From contig JAFGXR010000098.1 of the NCBI GenBank assembly GCA_016936555.1, positions 1 through 55,729 on the forward strand: a stretch of 55,729 nt of DNA. Reading direction: 5' to 3'. This document shows positions 15,771 through 24,069 of the stretch, one piece after another. Origin of the DNA: Spirochaetales bacterium (lineage in GTDB: Bacteria; Spirochaetota; Spirochaetia; DSM-2461). The notes beneath the pieces are model-generated. The model was not told the DNA's origin. It did no database searches and saw nothing but the letters and a program-made list of their open reading frames with translations. The position numbers and the translations under genes are program-made. Positions within the stretch are counted from its first letter, which is position 1. The number at the start of each line of letters is the position of its first letter.

Positions 15771-16626
15771 ATAAGTCCAGCTCTCCAAGGCCCCGGGCTG
15801 TTCCCCCGACTTTGATACCCGTAATATCCTTTCCATTTGCTGTCAGGACGGCTCTGATCTCCGAAGGGCGTTTCATCTCGAATCCCTGTTCAAATTTCAG
15901 GTTCGCCAAATCTGAATTTTCGAGAAGTCCGTGCCTGTGCATATACGAGACCGTTGCTCCCGTCGCCGTTCCCGTTGCCGCTTCCTCGTAGATATCGTAG
16001 AGGGGAGCGAAGTTCCGGCAATGAGCGGTTGAACCGTAAAGCGTCTCCGTTGTGAACAGGTGATAACCCGATACATTGTGCTTCCTGCTGATTTCCCTTA
16101 TCAGATCGAAATCGGGATTCAGGGTTTCCATTGTTTTAAGATTCCCGATCGGAACGATAAGATCGAAAAGTCCGGTCGATACAGCCTGGATCGGAAGACT
16201 CTCAGCCAGGGAATCGCTGCTGATGCCCAGAGACCGGGCAATTAAATCCTTATCGGCAAAATCTCCGAAGAGGGGCAGGGGCTGTTCCATCATGACAGTC
16301 CCCTCATCATCGATTTCTATGCCGAGAATTCCCGCAGCCGTCTCCTGCCGATAGGAACCCGTTCCGATCTTTCCTATTTTGTGCATCAGCGAAAATGTGG
16401 CGATGGTGGCGTGCCCGCAGAGATCCACTTCGCTGACCGGCGTAAAAAAACGGACTTTGAAGTCAACTTTCTCCGAAGGTAAGACAAAGGCTGTTTCCGA
16501 AAAGCCCACTTCGGCGGCGATGTCCTGCATCTCCTTTTCGGTCAGGTTCTCTGTATCTAAACAGATCCCTGCGGGATTGCCCCCTTCCGGTGTCGAGGCG
16601 AAAGCATTCAGTGTGTAAATCTTCAT
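15769..16626 (-). CDS. PhzF-family isomerase/epimerase
   Basis: 285 residues with the PhzF two-fold diaminopimelate-epimerase-like structure: start motif LNAFASTPEGGNPAG, catalytic Glu in EVGFSETAFVLP (about residue 45), FFTPVSEVDLCGHATI in the first half and YEEAATGTATGATV in the second. Only in phenazine producers is the reaction known (isomerisation of dihydro-3-hydroxyanthranilate); elsewhere the substrate is open. No phenazine genes are present. The gene has no Shine-Dalgarno: a well-spaced promoter ends seven bases before ATG 16626. Confidence 0.9.
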   Translation of the reverse strand: MKIYTLNAFASTPEGGNPAGICLDTENLTEKEMQDIAAEVGFSETAFVLPSEKVDFKVRFFTPVSEVDLCGHATIATFSLMHKIGKIGTGSYRQETAAGILGIEIDDEGTVMMEQPLPLFGDFADKDLIARSLGISSDSLAESLPIQAVSTGLFDLIVPIGNLKTMETLNPDFDLIREISRKHNVSGYHLFTTETLYGSTAHCRNFAPLYDIYEEAATGTATGATVSYMHRHGLLENSDLANLKFEQGFEMKRPSEIRAVLTANGKDITGIKVGGTARGLGELDL

Positions 16627-16633
16627 ATTTTGT

Positions 16634-16662
16634 ATTATGAAATCATAAATGTGTCATGTCGA
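16634..16662 (-). promoter_or_regulatory. Promoter of the PhzF gene, likely leaderless
   Basis: Minus-strand -35 TCGACA (16657-16662), 17-base spacer and -10 CATAAT (16634-16639), both one mismatch from consensus. The -10 ends seven bases before the start codon, leaving no room for a ribosome-binding site. Confidence 0.65.
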
Positions 16663-16666
16663 GACG

Positions 16667-16711
16667 AAAAAAAAGACCGCTCCAGAAGCGAAACGCTCCG
16701 GAGCAGTCTTT
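16667..16711 (-). terminator. Intrinsic terminator of the Gly-rich exported protein gene
   Basis: Long hairpin 16672-16711 with arms AAAGAC(C)GCTCC and GGAGC(A)GTCTTT and an inner AGCG-AAA-CGCT stem. On the minus strand it runs into eight U residues (complement of 16667-16674). It sits just after the stop at 16728. Confidence 0.8.
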
Positions 16712-16727
16712 GTGAAGAATCAAGGCC

Positions 16728-17324
16728 TTAGAACGGGCGACCCATCATTCCGCCTGCGGCGGGTCCGCCTTTTCCTCTTGAAGGTCCGCCCTGACCCATG
16801 CCCCGGCCGCCCTGCATGCCGTAGGCCATTTCCACGCCGCCGCGGTATCCCGAACCGTCGGCAACATGGTCGATTACAATTTCCTCACCATTGACAACAG
16901 CTTTGGTGAGCATCAGAACTGTTTCCGAATCATCCCATCTCAGACCGGGGCCGGGAGCTTCATAACCTTCTACGGTAACCGTCATGCCGTCAGTCAGGTC
17001 GATATTCTCCAGATCCGCCAGGGGAGCGGAAATGACATACTTCTCGCCGTTCTCTTCTATATAGGGCAATTCGCCGTTAACCAGGTGCAGAGTCCCTTTG
17101 ACAGTCACCAGTTCCTGATCCTCGATCCAGGCATCGATTTCCGCCTGTCTGTCAGCCTGTCTCTCATCCTGAAACTGCTGGACCGCATCGGCATCGTAAT
17201 TGTAACCTCTTCCCATTCCGTTTCCTCTGCCGAAGAACTCGCTGTTCTCATCCTGCTGTCCATTTGCCGAAAGAGCCGCTGCCATTCCGATAGCCACTGT
17301 TAAAACCAATAATTCTTTTTTCAT
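16728..17324 (-). CDS. Exported Gly/Met-rich hypothetical protein
   Basis: 198 residues. A signal peptide (KKELLVLTVAIGMAAALSA) precedes an acidic, Gln-rich helical stretch, then a beta-rich segment (about residues 70-150, VKGTLHLVNGELPYIEENG) resembling an OB-fold or small nucleic-acid-binding-like barrel, and a low-complexity tail rich in Gly, Arg and Met (GYRGGVEMAYGMQGGRGMG). The tail could bind metal ions, but this is speculation. It has GAGAG as ribosome site and its own terminator, so it is probably monocistronic and well expressed. Not recognised. Confidence 0.7.
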   Translation of the reverse strand: MKKELLVLTVAIGMAAALSANGQQDENSEFFGRGNGMGRGYNYDADAVQQFQDERQADRQAEIDAWIEDQELVTVKGTLHLVNGELPYIEENGEKYVISAPLADLENIDLTDGMTVTVEGYEAPGPGLRWDDSETVLMLTKAVVNGEEIVIDHVADGSGYRGGVEMAYGMQGGRGMGQGGPSRGKGGPAAGGMMGRPF

Positions 17325-17502
17325 TTTTCTCTCCTATGGAAGTTCCTTTATGAACCTCTTCTGTTTCTTTATGTTCCAAAAGGTAAAGGAGAGATGTGAA
17401 GCAAATGTAAATGAAAGCGGTTCCTTTTGTGAAAGATTAAAGAAGATGTTTTTTGCCATTTTTCAGCTGAGCTTTTATAGTGTCTATAGGAGGGTGGCGC
17501 TC

Positions 17503-17982
17503 ATGACCAGAAAGGAATCCTTAAACAGAGCTGAGGAAATTGCGGGGCAGCAGCAGTTCGTCAATCTATCGACAATAGGTCCCGAAGGCTTTCCCTACAG
17601 CCGACTTGTCTTCAATCTGAGAAGCGCCGCGCACTACCCCCATGTCGACCGGATCCTCTTCGATCACGAGAACCGGTTCGTTATGTATTTCGGCACAAAC
17701 GCCTCATCGAGAAAAGTCCATCAGATGGAGAATAATCCGGGGATTTCCGCCTATCTGACCGATCTGGATACCTGGGAAGGCGTTCTTCTGATCGGAAAAG
17801 CCGAGTTCCTCGATGATAGGGATATGAAAGAAAGAGTCTGGAGCGATGACTGGCTGAAATATTACAGCCATGGCGTCTCCGATCCGGACTTTTCTCTTGT
17901 CAGGCTGATTCCCGAAGTAATGGAATTCTACAGTCAGCTGACGGTTTACAGCTTTTCCGGCAGGGATCTGTTGAGATCCTGA
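17503..17982 (+). CDS. Pyridoxamine 5'-phosphate oxidase-like flavin-binding protein
   Basis: 159 residues from ATG 17503, chosen because AGGAGG lies eight bases upstream; a longer frame to 17350 would start with an implausible Phe/Cys-rich peptide. The split-barrel pattern is visible (QQQFVNLSTIGPEGFPYSRL, then FGTNASSRKVHQMENNPGIS and LIGKAEFLDD), as in general-stress-protein-26-type PNPOx relatives, which bind FMN, F420 or haem. The usual PNP oxidase C-terminal motif is absent, so it is not true PdxH. Six bases separate its end from the convergent gene. Confidence 0.8.
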   Translation: MTRKESLNRAEEIAGQQQFVNLSTIGPEGFPYSRLVFNLRSAAHYPHVDRILFDHENRFVMYFGTNASSRKVHQMENNPGISAYLTDLDTWEGVLLIGKAEFLDDRDMKERVWSDDWLKYYSHGVSDPDFSLVRLIPEVMEFYSQLTVYSFSGRDLLRS

Positions 17983-17988
17983 TTTTCA

Positions 17989-19086
17989 CTACTGTAAAAA
18001 ATTCCCATAATACGATGGGGAAGGGGAGAGCACTGATATTTCCGACCATTCGCTGAAACCCTCGGGCTTGAACATGTTGCTCGGATTGACTGCGAACCTG
18101 AGGTAGGGGACTGGTTTTCCCTTTTCATTCAGCTCCCAGGGGTCCCACTGATATTGAAGATCCTCAACCGTCTTTCCATAACTGTCCAGATCTCCCTTCT
18201 CATCGGCTCTGTAGACAATCAGGTCATAGGCTGTGCAGTCCTGCTGTTCCCAGTTGAGGCGGTAATTGTCTGTTTGATTCGGAATGCCTCCCTTGAGTTC
18301 CGGTTCAACGGAAAAGGAATCCATAGGGGCGGGCACAGACATCTCTTTCCTGATTTCACCGAATAATTCGTGCTCGATTTCAATCGAAATAATCTCACCA
18401 GTTTTAAAAACGGGATTACTGCCATTCAGCCGGAAGAAGCCATGTTCTCTGTTTTTCAGAGACATCCCGTTCAGTGTTACTTTTGCATCATTAAACAGGT
18501 CGCTCATGCTGTCATCGTCCAGGTGGAAAAAAGAGCAGAAGGCTCCGTATTCCGCGGTATCCCGGTTAATTTCTTTCAGGGGGTATACCGAGAAGTGAAT
18601 GGCAATATCCTCCTGGCTGTACTCCGTCGTGATTGTTTTTTCTTCCGCGGTCATTCCGATTTTCTGGAAAGGGCTTGCGGAATAGGCGGAGCGGCTGTAA
18701 TAGATGAGTTCCTCTCCCTGATAATAGCATTCCGTATCAGCCTGTTTCGTGTCGTTGGAATAATAAACATAAACCGTGGGATTGAAATCTCTGGATCTGA
18801 GATTACTCAGCACCTCCGATGATTCGTTATTTTCATCGGGAAGAGTGACGACAATGCCTCCGGCGAGGAGATCCAGAAGATCTTCTTTCAGGATGTAGGG
18901 AAGTATCCTTTTGTTCTCCTCCGGGTCGATATTATTGCTTTCTGTTGTATTGCCGGCAATGCGGACGGTATTGTAGTTCTGAACTTCGATTTCATCGGCC
19001 CGACCGGAAGCAAAGGAAAGAAAAGGTACCGCTGCAATCAGCAGCAGAGATGTGATTTTAATATTAATTTTTTTCATGAAGTACAT
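17989..19086 (-). CDS. Exported hypothetical protein (365 aa)
   Basis: Signal peptide (KKINIKITSLLLIAAVPFLSFASG) followed by a mature part that is rich in beta-strand patterns. The middle (about residues 70-250) has no recognised motif. The C-terminal 100 residues (NYRLNWEQQDCTAYDLIVY, then PYLRFAVNPSNMF) look like a fibronectin-III-type fold. Probably periplasmic or surface-exposed. Start at 19086 or the in-frame ATG at 19077; neither has a clear Shine-Dalgarno. No neighbour suggests a role. Confidence 0.7.
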   Translation of the reverse strand: MYFMKKINIKITSLLLIAAVPFLSFASGRADEIEVQNYNTVRIAGNTTESNNIDPEENKRILPYILKEDLLDLLAGGIVVTLPDENNESSEVLSNLRSRDFNPTVYVYYSNDTKQADTECYYQGEELIYYSRSAYSASPFQKIGMTAEEKTITTEYSQEDIAIHFSVYPLKEINRDTAEYGAFCSFFHLDDDSMSDLFNDAKVTLNGMSLKNREHGFFRLNGSNPVFKTGEIISIEIEHELFGEIRKEMSVPAPMDSFSVEPELKGGIPNQTDNYRLNWEQQDCTAYDLIVYRADEKGDLDSYGKTVEDLQYQWDPWELNEKGKPVPYLRFAVNPSNMFKPEGFSEWSEISVLSPSPSYYGNFLQ

Positions 19087-19173
19087 TATTGGATAGTTGA
19101 TAATAAAAGTAAATATTAAAATATTAATTTTTGATAGAGCCGCCCCATGGCCAACATCGGAGGGGAAAATTCT

Positions 19174-19659
19174 TTACATAAAGGATCTGAGCAGACTTTC
19201 CTTCAGACTGACACAGACTTCAAATGGACCGTAAGCGCTGGAGAAGGGGATGACGATAATCGGATTGTTCCGGGGCCACGCTATGGTGTGGTCTTTTCCC
19301 TGTATAACGATCGGAACAGTAATGTTAAGGTTGTATTGGCTGATTTCACTCAGGGCATTTCCGGCGATGACATTGGCAATCTCACCGATCAGAGAGTTGG
19401 TCAGGTCATTAAACTCTTCCATATCATCGTAAAAGATGTTTGATGCATCGAGAAGCCTTTCGACCATATTTCTCGTCATGCGTATGGCGATAATCCCTTC
19501 TGCGTTTCCCGTAACGCCTATGACTCCAGAGACATCCCAGCGGTGACTGTGAAAATGCTGAAGAAGGCTTTTCTGACCGGGTATGGGTATTCTTCCGGTC
19601 ATATTTTCCATCAGATTCAAAGTGGCATTGAGAAAGGGATTGATATGGACTGCTTTCAT
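19174..19659 (-). CDS. cheX: CheX-type CheY-P phosphatase
   Basis: About 161 residues. The key CheX helix is visible in DLTNSLIGEIANVIAGN (about 85-102), where the acidic residue and Asn of the E/D-x-x-N pattern insert into CheY-P to dephosphorylate it. The rest follows the CheX fold (NPFLNATLNLMENMTG at the start, LNITVPIVIQGKDH late). CheX ends the chemotaxis signal and is the usual CheY-P phosphatase of spirochaetes. ATG 19659 is preferred over GTG 19665 because GGAG stands five bases before it. No other chemotaxis genes are adjacent. Confidence 0.85.
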   Translation of the reverse strand: MKAVHINPFLNATLNLMENMTGRIPIPGQKSLLQHFHSHRWDVSGVIGVTGNAEGIIAIRMTRNMVERLLDASNIFYDDMEEFNDLTNSLIGEIANVIAGNALSEISQYNLNITVPIVIQGKDHTIAWPRNNPIIVIPFSSAYGPFEVCVSLKESLLRSFM

Positions 19660-19800
19660 AGACACTCCGGTACTTTATTTATAGCAATATACTGCAAAAG
19701 TTGTGCCACGACCTGATTCTATGACAATTCATGTTTAGAGGGGAAATCGGGTCGACCAGATCGTCGGTTTCGACGGGACGGGCGAGTCCGCTCGGGATTT

Positions 19801-19834
19801 ATAAAAAACAAAAGACCAGCCGAAGCTGGTCTTT
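19801..19834 (-). terminator. Intrinsic terminator of tRNA-Cys
   Basis: On the minus strand a perfect 10-bp stem AAAGACCAGC/GCTGGTCTTT with a TTCG tetraloop (19811-19834) is followed by a T-rich tail (19801-19810). It lies 11 bases beyond the tRNA 3' end. Confidence 0.9.
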
Positions 19835-19845
19835 AGGAATTTTAA

Positions 19846-19918
19846 AGGCGCCGAGCGGACTCGAACCGCTGAATGATGGATTTGCAATCCACTCCCTTAG
19901 CCGCTTGGGTACGGCGCC
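19846..19918 (-). tRNA. tRNA-Cys (anticodon GCA)
   Basis: 73 bases on the minus strand. The 7-bp acceptor stem GGCGCCG/CGGCGCC, D-arm, anticodon loop TTGCAAA with GCA anticodon, T-arm with GTTCGAGTC and discriminator base U73, which is the identity base for CysRS, are all present. The 3' CCA is not encoded and must be added after transcription. It has its own promoter and terminator. Confidence 0.97.
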
Positions 19919-19931
19919 CTGTGCGTTGAAG

Positions 19932-19960
19932 AATATAGCAGAACTGTTTTTTTTTGTCCA
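19932..19960 (-). promoter_or_regulatory. Promoter of tRNA-Cys
   Basis: Minus-strand -35 TGGACA (19955-19960) and -10 TATATT (19932-19937) with a 17-base spacer. Transcription would begin around 19925, about seven bases before the mature 5' end at 19918. Confidence 0.75.
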
Positions 19961-20061
19961 GACTTACGGAAAAATTCATGAATATAAAGGGAATTTAAGA
20001 TTTGGAAGGAGCATAAAGAGTTATATTCAAATAAATACTTTTAATAAACGAAGGAAATGAT

Positions 20062-20271
20062 ATGGATAATTATAATTACAGATGTCCCAAATGCGGGAAT
20101 ACCCGTTATGAAACCGATGAGTTCCGCGCTACAGGAGGAATGCTTACCAAGATCCTGGATGTCCAGAGCAAGCGCTTTACCACGGTCAGCTGCACACAGT
20201 GCCGTTATACGGAACTCTATAAGACCGATTCCAGTATGCTCGGCAATATTTTCGATCTGTTTACCGATTGA
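20062..20271 (+). CDS. Small zinc-ribbon protein
   Basis: 69 residues with two CxxC knuckles (YRCPKCGNT at 7-15 and VSCTQCRYTE at 42-51), the form of the predicted nucleic-acid-binding zinc-ribbon family (COG3478/YpzJ-like). AAGGAAA precedes ATG 20062. The spacing between knuckles and the KRFTTVSC segment fit that family. Function unknown beyond probable Zn binding. It converges with the MOSC gene six bases downstream. Confidence 0.8.
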   Translation: MDNYNYRCPKCGNTRYETDEFRATGGMLTKILDVQSKRFTTVSCTQCRYTELYKTDSSMLGNIFDLFTD

Positions 20272-20277
20272 TAGTAA

Positions 20278-20706
20278 TCAAGAGGTCAGGGTATCGCCTG
20301 TTTTCACCTGGCCGCTCTTCTCTATGGCAGCGAAACGGGCGGCTCCGGGGAGAAGGCAGATCCGCCTGTCATCCGATACGATCAGGCATTCGGGATAACA
20401 CCTTTTCCTTTCTGCGGTAATCCGTATCGCAGTATCGCCCAGCTTATAGGTTTCTCCTTCTTTCAGTTCAGCGGTACTGCCGTCAAGTATGATATTGGCG
20501 GTATACCTTTTTATGCAGAGTCCCCTTTCCCGGTCCTGTTCCAATCCTTTCAGATCCTCTTCGCCCAGAAGCGTAATCTGCCTCTCTCCCGGGCCGCCGT
20601 AGGCGTCTCCTTCCGGACCGAAGTCCCTTATCAGGTTCAACTTTTCCACAGACTTTGATCCGCCCTTCTTTACGGGCTTGATATGCAGTTCTTTTACGGT
20701 CATCAT
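20278..20706 (-). CDS. MOSC-domain protein
   Basis: 142 residues, a minimal MOSC domain (residues about 1-138: VKELHIKPVKKGG, EGDAYGGPGERQITLL, and CYPECLIVSDD with the conserved Cys). MOSC domains carry or transfer sulfur in molybdenum-cofactor chemistry; stand-alone short forms are associated with molybdenum-cofactor biosynthesis or metabolism of thio-compounds. The start is the paired ATGATG at 20706/20703. There is no Shine-Dalgarno and TATTAT ends seven bases upstream, suggesting a leaderless message. Longer frames would need a Cys-rich N-terminus and are rejected. Confidence 0.8.
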   Translation of the reverse strand: MMTVKELHIKPVKKGGSKSVEKLNLIRDFGPEGDAYGGPGERQITLLGEEDLKGLEQDRERGLCIKRYTANIILDGSTAELKEGETYKLGDTAIRITAERKRCYPECLIVSDDRRICLLPGAARFAAIEKSGQVKTGDTLTS

Positions 20707-20713
20707 AATGAGT

Positions 20714-20741
20714 ATAATACAACAGGAAAACGCAGGAGCAA
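20714..20741 (-). promoter_or_regulatory. Promoter of the MOSC gene, likely leaderless
   Basis: Minus-strand -10 TATTAT (20714-20719), 16-base spacer and -35 TTGCTC (20736-20741). The -10 ends seven bases before the first ATG. Confidence 0.45.
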
Positions 20742-20832
20742 ACAGGATATTATTCTGTTCCTCTTTTAAACAATTCACAAATGCTATAAAATAATTCTAA
20801 AACGATCACAAGAAGGTGGAAAACGAACAGAA

Positions 20833-22119
20833 ATGGATGAATTGAAAGAGAAAGCGCTGAAATACCACAGCCTTGATAATAAACCGGGTAAAATCGAAGT
20901 GGTTTCCACAAAGCCCTGCATGACCGCAGACGAGCTGTCTCTGGCCTATACCCCCGGAGTGGCCAAGCCGGTTCTGGAAATCGCGGAACGCGAAGAAGAT
21001 GCCTACCTGTATACGAGCAAGGGGAATCTGGTAGCTGTCGTTTCAAACGGAACGGCAATTCTCGGACTCGGAGACAGAGGTGCGCTGGCCAGCAAACCGG
21101 TCATGGAAGGGAAAGGCGTGCTCTTTAAAAGATTCGCCGATGTCGATGTCTTCGATATCGAGCTCGATACGAAAGACCCGGCTAAAATAATCGAAGTCGT
21201 CAAGATGATGGAGCCCACTTTCGGCGGCATAAATCTCGAAGATATAAAAGCCCCGGAATGTTTTGAAATAGAAGACGCTCTCGTCGAGCTCTGCGGTATT
21301 CCCGTTTTCCATGACGACCAGCACGGAACGGCTATTATCTCTACGGCCGGACTGATGAATGCAGCCGAAATTGCCGGAAAGAAAATGGAGGAGTTGAAAA
21401 TCGTCGTCAACGGAGCCGGCGCGGCGGGAATCCGCTGCACCGAAATGTTCATAGCGGCCGGTGTCAAAAGCGAAAATGTGCTTATGTGCGACTCCATCGG
21501 CGTCATCTACAAGGGCAGAACCGAGCGGATGACCGGATTGAAAGCCAATTTTGCCAGGGAAACGGAAGCCCGCACTCTGGCGGATGCCGTAAAAGGGGCC
21601 GACGCGTTTATAGGTCTCTCCGTTCCCGACTGCCTGACAGCCGAAATGCTGCTCTCCATGAATCGCGACCCCATCGTTTTCGCCATGTCCAATCCCAATC
21701 CGGAAATCAGTCCCGAACTGGCCCATGCCACCAGAGACGATGTCATCATGGCTACCGGCAGAAGCGATTATCCCAACCAGATCAATAACGTTCTCGGTTT
21801 TCCCTTTATATTCCGGGGAGCTCTCGATGTCCGGGCCAGAAAGATTACCGAAGGAATGAAAATGGCGGCGGCTATCGCCCTGGCAAATCTGGCGAAGGAG
21901 CCGGTTCCCCAGTCGGTTAAGGACGCCTATAAAGGAAAGGATCTGGTTTTCGGAAGGGAGTACCTGGTTCCCACGCCCTTCGATCACAGAGTCATTGAGT
22001 GGGAGTCAATCGCCGTGGCCAGAGCCGCCTGCGAAGAAGGCGTCGCGAAGAAGCCGATCTCCGATTGGGAACACTACCGCAGCGAATTGAACCGCAGAAT
22101 GGAAAAGTACTGGAAATAA
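20833..22119 (+). CDS. Malic enzyme (oxaloacetate-decarboxylating)
   Basis: 428 residues, the short MaeB/archaeal-type malic enzyme without the C-terminal phosphotransacetylase domain. It converts malate to pyruvate and CO2 with NAD(P). Characteristic segments are [10 protein letters not shown] near residue 37, [12 protein letters not shown] near 73, the metal-binding [11 protein letters not shown] near 157 and the dinucleotide-binding [12 protein letters not shown] near 190. A distant AAGGTGG (12 bases) precedes ATG 20833. The enzyme supplies pyruvate and reducing power. It lies 42 bp before the DUF47 gene with a hairpin between. Confidence 0.95.
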   Translation: MDELKEKALKYHSLDNKPGKIEVVSTKPCMTADELSLAYTPGVAKPVLEIAEREEDAYLYTSKGNLVAVVSNGTAILGLGDRGALASKPVMEGKGVLFKRFADVDVFDIELDTKDPAKIIEVVKMMEPTFGGINLEDIKAPECFEIEDALVELCGIPVFHDDQHGTAIISTAGLMNAAEIAGKKMEELKIVVNGAGAAGIRCTEMFIAAGVKSENVLMCDSIGVIYKGRTERMTGLKANFARETEARTLADAVKGADAFIGLSVPDCLTAEMLLSMNRDPIVFAMSNPNPEISPELAHATRDDVIMATGRSDYPNQINNVLGFPFIFRGALDVRARKITEGMKMAAAIALANLAKEPVPQSVKDAYKGKDLVFGREYLVPTPFDHRVIEWESIAVARAACEEGVAKKPISDWEHYRSELNRRMEKYWK

Positions 22120-22126
22120 GATCATT

Positions 22127-22154
22127 CTCCCCTCGATAATTATAGAGAGGGGAG
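22127..22154 (+). other. Hairpin that buries the DUF47 ribosome-binding site
   Basis: CTCCCCTC (22127-22134) pairs perfectly with GAGGGGAG (22147-22154), extended by one A-U and one G-U pair, around a 12-base AU-rich loop. The 3' arm is the Shine-Dalgarno of the DUF47 gene (start 22162). There is no U-tract, so this looks like translational control or mRNA processing rather than termination. Confidence 0.65.
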
Positions 22155-22161
22155 AGTATCT

Positions 22162-22812
22162 ATGAGCCTGTTTGTCAGCAAAGTATCAATTATGGAAGGG
22201 GAAATAGAAGCCCTTCTCGATGAGATTTCCCAGGCGGGAATGCTCTTTGTCGCAACCGTCAAAGATTATCTGAAAGGCGACACGGAGAAGTTCATGAGCC
22301 GGCTCGGCACGATTATGCGCCTTGAGAATGATGTCGACGACAAGAGGCGGGAAATCCGTTATAAACTCTATTCCCAGATGCTCATACCCGAATCCAGAGG
22401 GGATGTTCTCAGCATCCTGGAAAACATCGATAATGTGGTGGATGCCATAAAAGACGTTCTGATCCAGTTCGATATAGAAAAGCCCCTTATTCCCGAAGCC
22501 CTACACGGCGATTTTCTCGATCTGTCCGAAGCGTCCAATCAGGCCGTCAGCTATACGGTCAAGGCGGCCCGGTCTTTTTTCAAAGAAATCCACCTCATCA
22601 ACGATTATGTCAATAAAACCTATTTCTATGAACACGAAGCCGACATCTGTGAGTCCTCCATCAAAAGAAAAGTATTCTCTTCTGATGATTACGGCGATCT
22701 GGCCCGAAAAATGCATATCCGCGACTTCGCTGTCCATATCGCCGGGATTTCCGATGAGGCGGAAGCTGTCTGCGAGCGCCTTTCCGTTGCGGCCATCAAG
22801 CGGTCCATCTAG
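22162..22812 (+). CDS. DUF47 (PhoU-like) phosphate transport accessory protein
   Basis: 216-residue all-helical protein of the DUF47/TIGR00153 family, distantly related to PhoU. The segments ENIDNVVDAIKDVL and AIKRSI-type helical ends, and the acidic patches that bind metal in the family, are visible. Such proteins are encoded next to PiT transporters and are thought to control their activity. The stop is nine bases before the PiT start, so they are cotranscribed. Translation start lies just below a hairpin that pairs its Shine-Dalgarno. Confidence 0.88.
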   Translation: MSLFVSKVSIMEGEIEALLDEISQAGMLFVATVKDYLKGDTEKFMSRLGTIMRLENDVDDKRREIRYKLYSQMLIPESRGDVLSILENIDNVVDAIKDVLIQFDIEKPLIPEALHGDFLDLSEASNQAVSYTVKAARSFFKEIHLINDYVNKTYFYEHEADICESSIKRKVFSSDDYGDLARKMHIRDFAVHIAGISDEAEAVCERLSVAAIKRSI

Positions 22813-22821
22813 GTAACTTAA

Positions 22822-23871
22822 ATGGTTACCCTGTTAATCTTTCTTTCGAGCGGTCTTTTTCTCGGTTGGTCTCTCGGCGCAAACGATGCGGCCAATGTCT
22901 TCGGAACAGCTGTGGGGACGAAAATGATCCGTTTCCGTACGGCGGCAATCATTGCCAGTTGCTTCGTCATCCTCGGAGCTGTCATCAGCGGCGCCGGGGC
23001 GTCTCATACCCTGGGGAAGCTCGGTGCGGTCAATGCTCTGCCCGGATCTTTTACAGTGGCTTTTTCCGCCGGCTTTACCGTCTTCTGGATGACCAGGCTC
23101 AAGCTTCCGGTCTCCACCTCTCAGGCCATAGTCGGGGCCATCATCGGCTGGAACTTCTTCTCCGGGAATGAAACGGACCTCTCGGCGCTGACAAAGATCG
23201 TCTCGACATGGGTTATCTGTCCGGTTCTGTCCGCTTCATTCTCCATGGCGATATATTTCCTGGTCCGCTTTGTGCTCAGGCATGCTAAAATCCATATTCT
23301 GAGGCTCGATTTTCTGACCCGCATGGCTTTGGTCGGAGCCGGGGCTTTCGGTGCCTACAGTCTCGGGGCGAACAACATTGCCAACGTCATGGGCGTTTTT
23401 ATTCCCGTTTCGCCCTTCAGGGATGTTTCTGTTTTCGGACAGTGGCAGCTGAACGGCGTTCAGATTCTTTTTCTCACAGGGGGAGCGGCTATTGCTCTGG
23501 GAATCATCACCTATTCGAAAAAGGTTATGATGACTGTGGGAAACAGCATATTCAAGCTTTCTCCCGTTACGGCATTTATTGTCGTTCTCTCCAGTTCTCT
23601 CGTTCTATTCCTTTTCGCCTCGCAGGGGTTGAAATTCTGGCTGGAATCCAGAGGGCTCCCCTCGTTCCCCCTGGTTCCTGTTTCCAGCTCGCAGGCTGTG
23701 GTCGGTGCCGTTCTGGGGATCGGACTGGCCAAATCGGGAAGGAATATCCATTTCGCCGTAATCGGTAGAATCGGTCTCGGGTGGGTCGCCACACCTCTGG
23801 CAGCGGGAATCCTGGCATTCGTTCTGCTGTTTATTATGCAGAATCTCTTTATGCAGCCTGTATTCAATTGA
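22822..23871 (+). CDS. Inorganic phosphate transporter, PiT family
   Basis: 349-residue membrane protein with about ten hydrophobic helices. Both family signature repeats are visible: GANDAANVFGTAVGTK near residue 19 and GANNIANVMG near 184, with PVSTSQAIVGA and PVSSSQAVVGA as the matching second elements. It is an ion-driven low-affinity phosphate (or metal-phosphate) symporter in the inner membrane. Its partner DUF47 gene is directly upstream. No clear terminator follows. Confidence 0.93.
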   Translation: MVTLLIFLSSGLFLGWSLGANDAANVFGTAVGTKMIRFRTAAIIASCFVILGAVISGAGASHTLGKLGAVNALPGSFTVAFSAGFTVFWMTRLKLPVSTSQAIVGAIIGWNFFSGNETDLSALTKIVSTWVICPVLSASFSMAIYFLVRFVLRHAKIHILRLDFLTRMALVGAGAFGAYSLGANNIANVMGVFIPVSPFRDVSVFGQWQLNGVQILFLTGGAAIALGIITYSKKVMMTVGNSIFKLSPVTAFIVVLSSSLVLFLFASQGLKFWLESRGLPSFPLVPVSSSQAVVGAVLGIGLAKSGRNIHFAVIGRIGLGWVATPLAAGILAFVLLFIMQNLFMQPVFN

Positions 23872-24010
23872 ATCGCCTCTTTTAAAAACCGGAATTCTCA
23901 TTTGCTTATGACCGGCTCCGGGCCCTCCTGTGTCGAGATTGAATTATTCTGCCGGTGTTCCCGCAATTTGCCCCGATGGTAAGAACATCCCTCTCTTGAA
24001 AAGTTTTCTG

Positions 24011-24039
24011 TTGACGGCTGAAAAATACCGACATAAGAT
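24011..24039 (+). promoter_or_regulatory. Promoter of the GntR-controlled redox operon
   Basis: -35 TTGACG (24011-24016), 17-base spacer and -10 TAAGAT (24034-24039). The operator palindrome at 24045-24061 begins six bases downstream, across the expected start of transcription. Between the PiT gene end (23872) and this promoter I see nothing else. Confidence 0.6.
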
Positions 24040-24044
24040 AGATT

Positions 24045-24061
24045 TGGTGGTAATACCACCA
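24045..24061. promoter_or_regulatory. Operator palindrome for the GntR/FadR-type repressor
   Basis: Perfect 17-bp inverted repeat TGGTGGTA-A-TACCACCA centred on 24053. The TGGT...ACCA form is typical of FadR-subfamily sites. It overlaps the predicted transcription start of the regulator gene, which begins at 24070, so binding would block its own operon. Confidence 0.7.
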
Positions 24062-24069
24062 GAGGTTTT

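Noticed and set aside
19763-19800. GGTTTCGACGGGAC near tRNA-Cys, resembling the 5' end of tmRNA
   Set aside because: The acceptor-like G-run is too far upstream, no tag-coding region or 3' half follows, and the minus-strand tRNA terminator starts within about 15 bases. Most likely a chance match.
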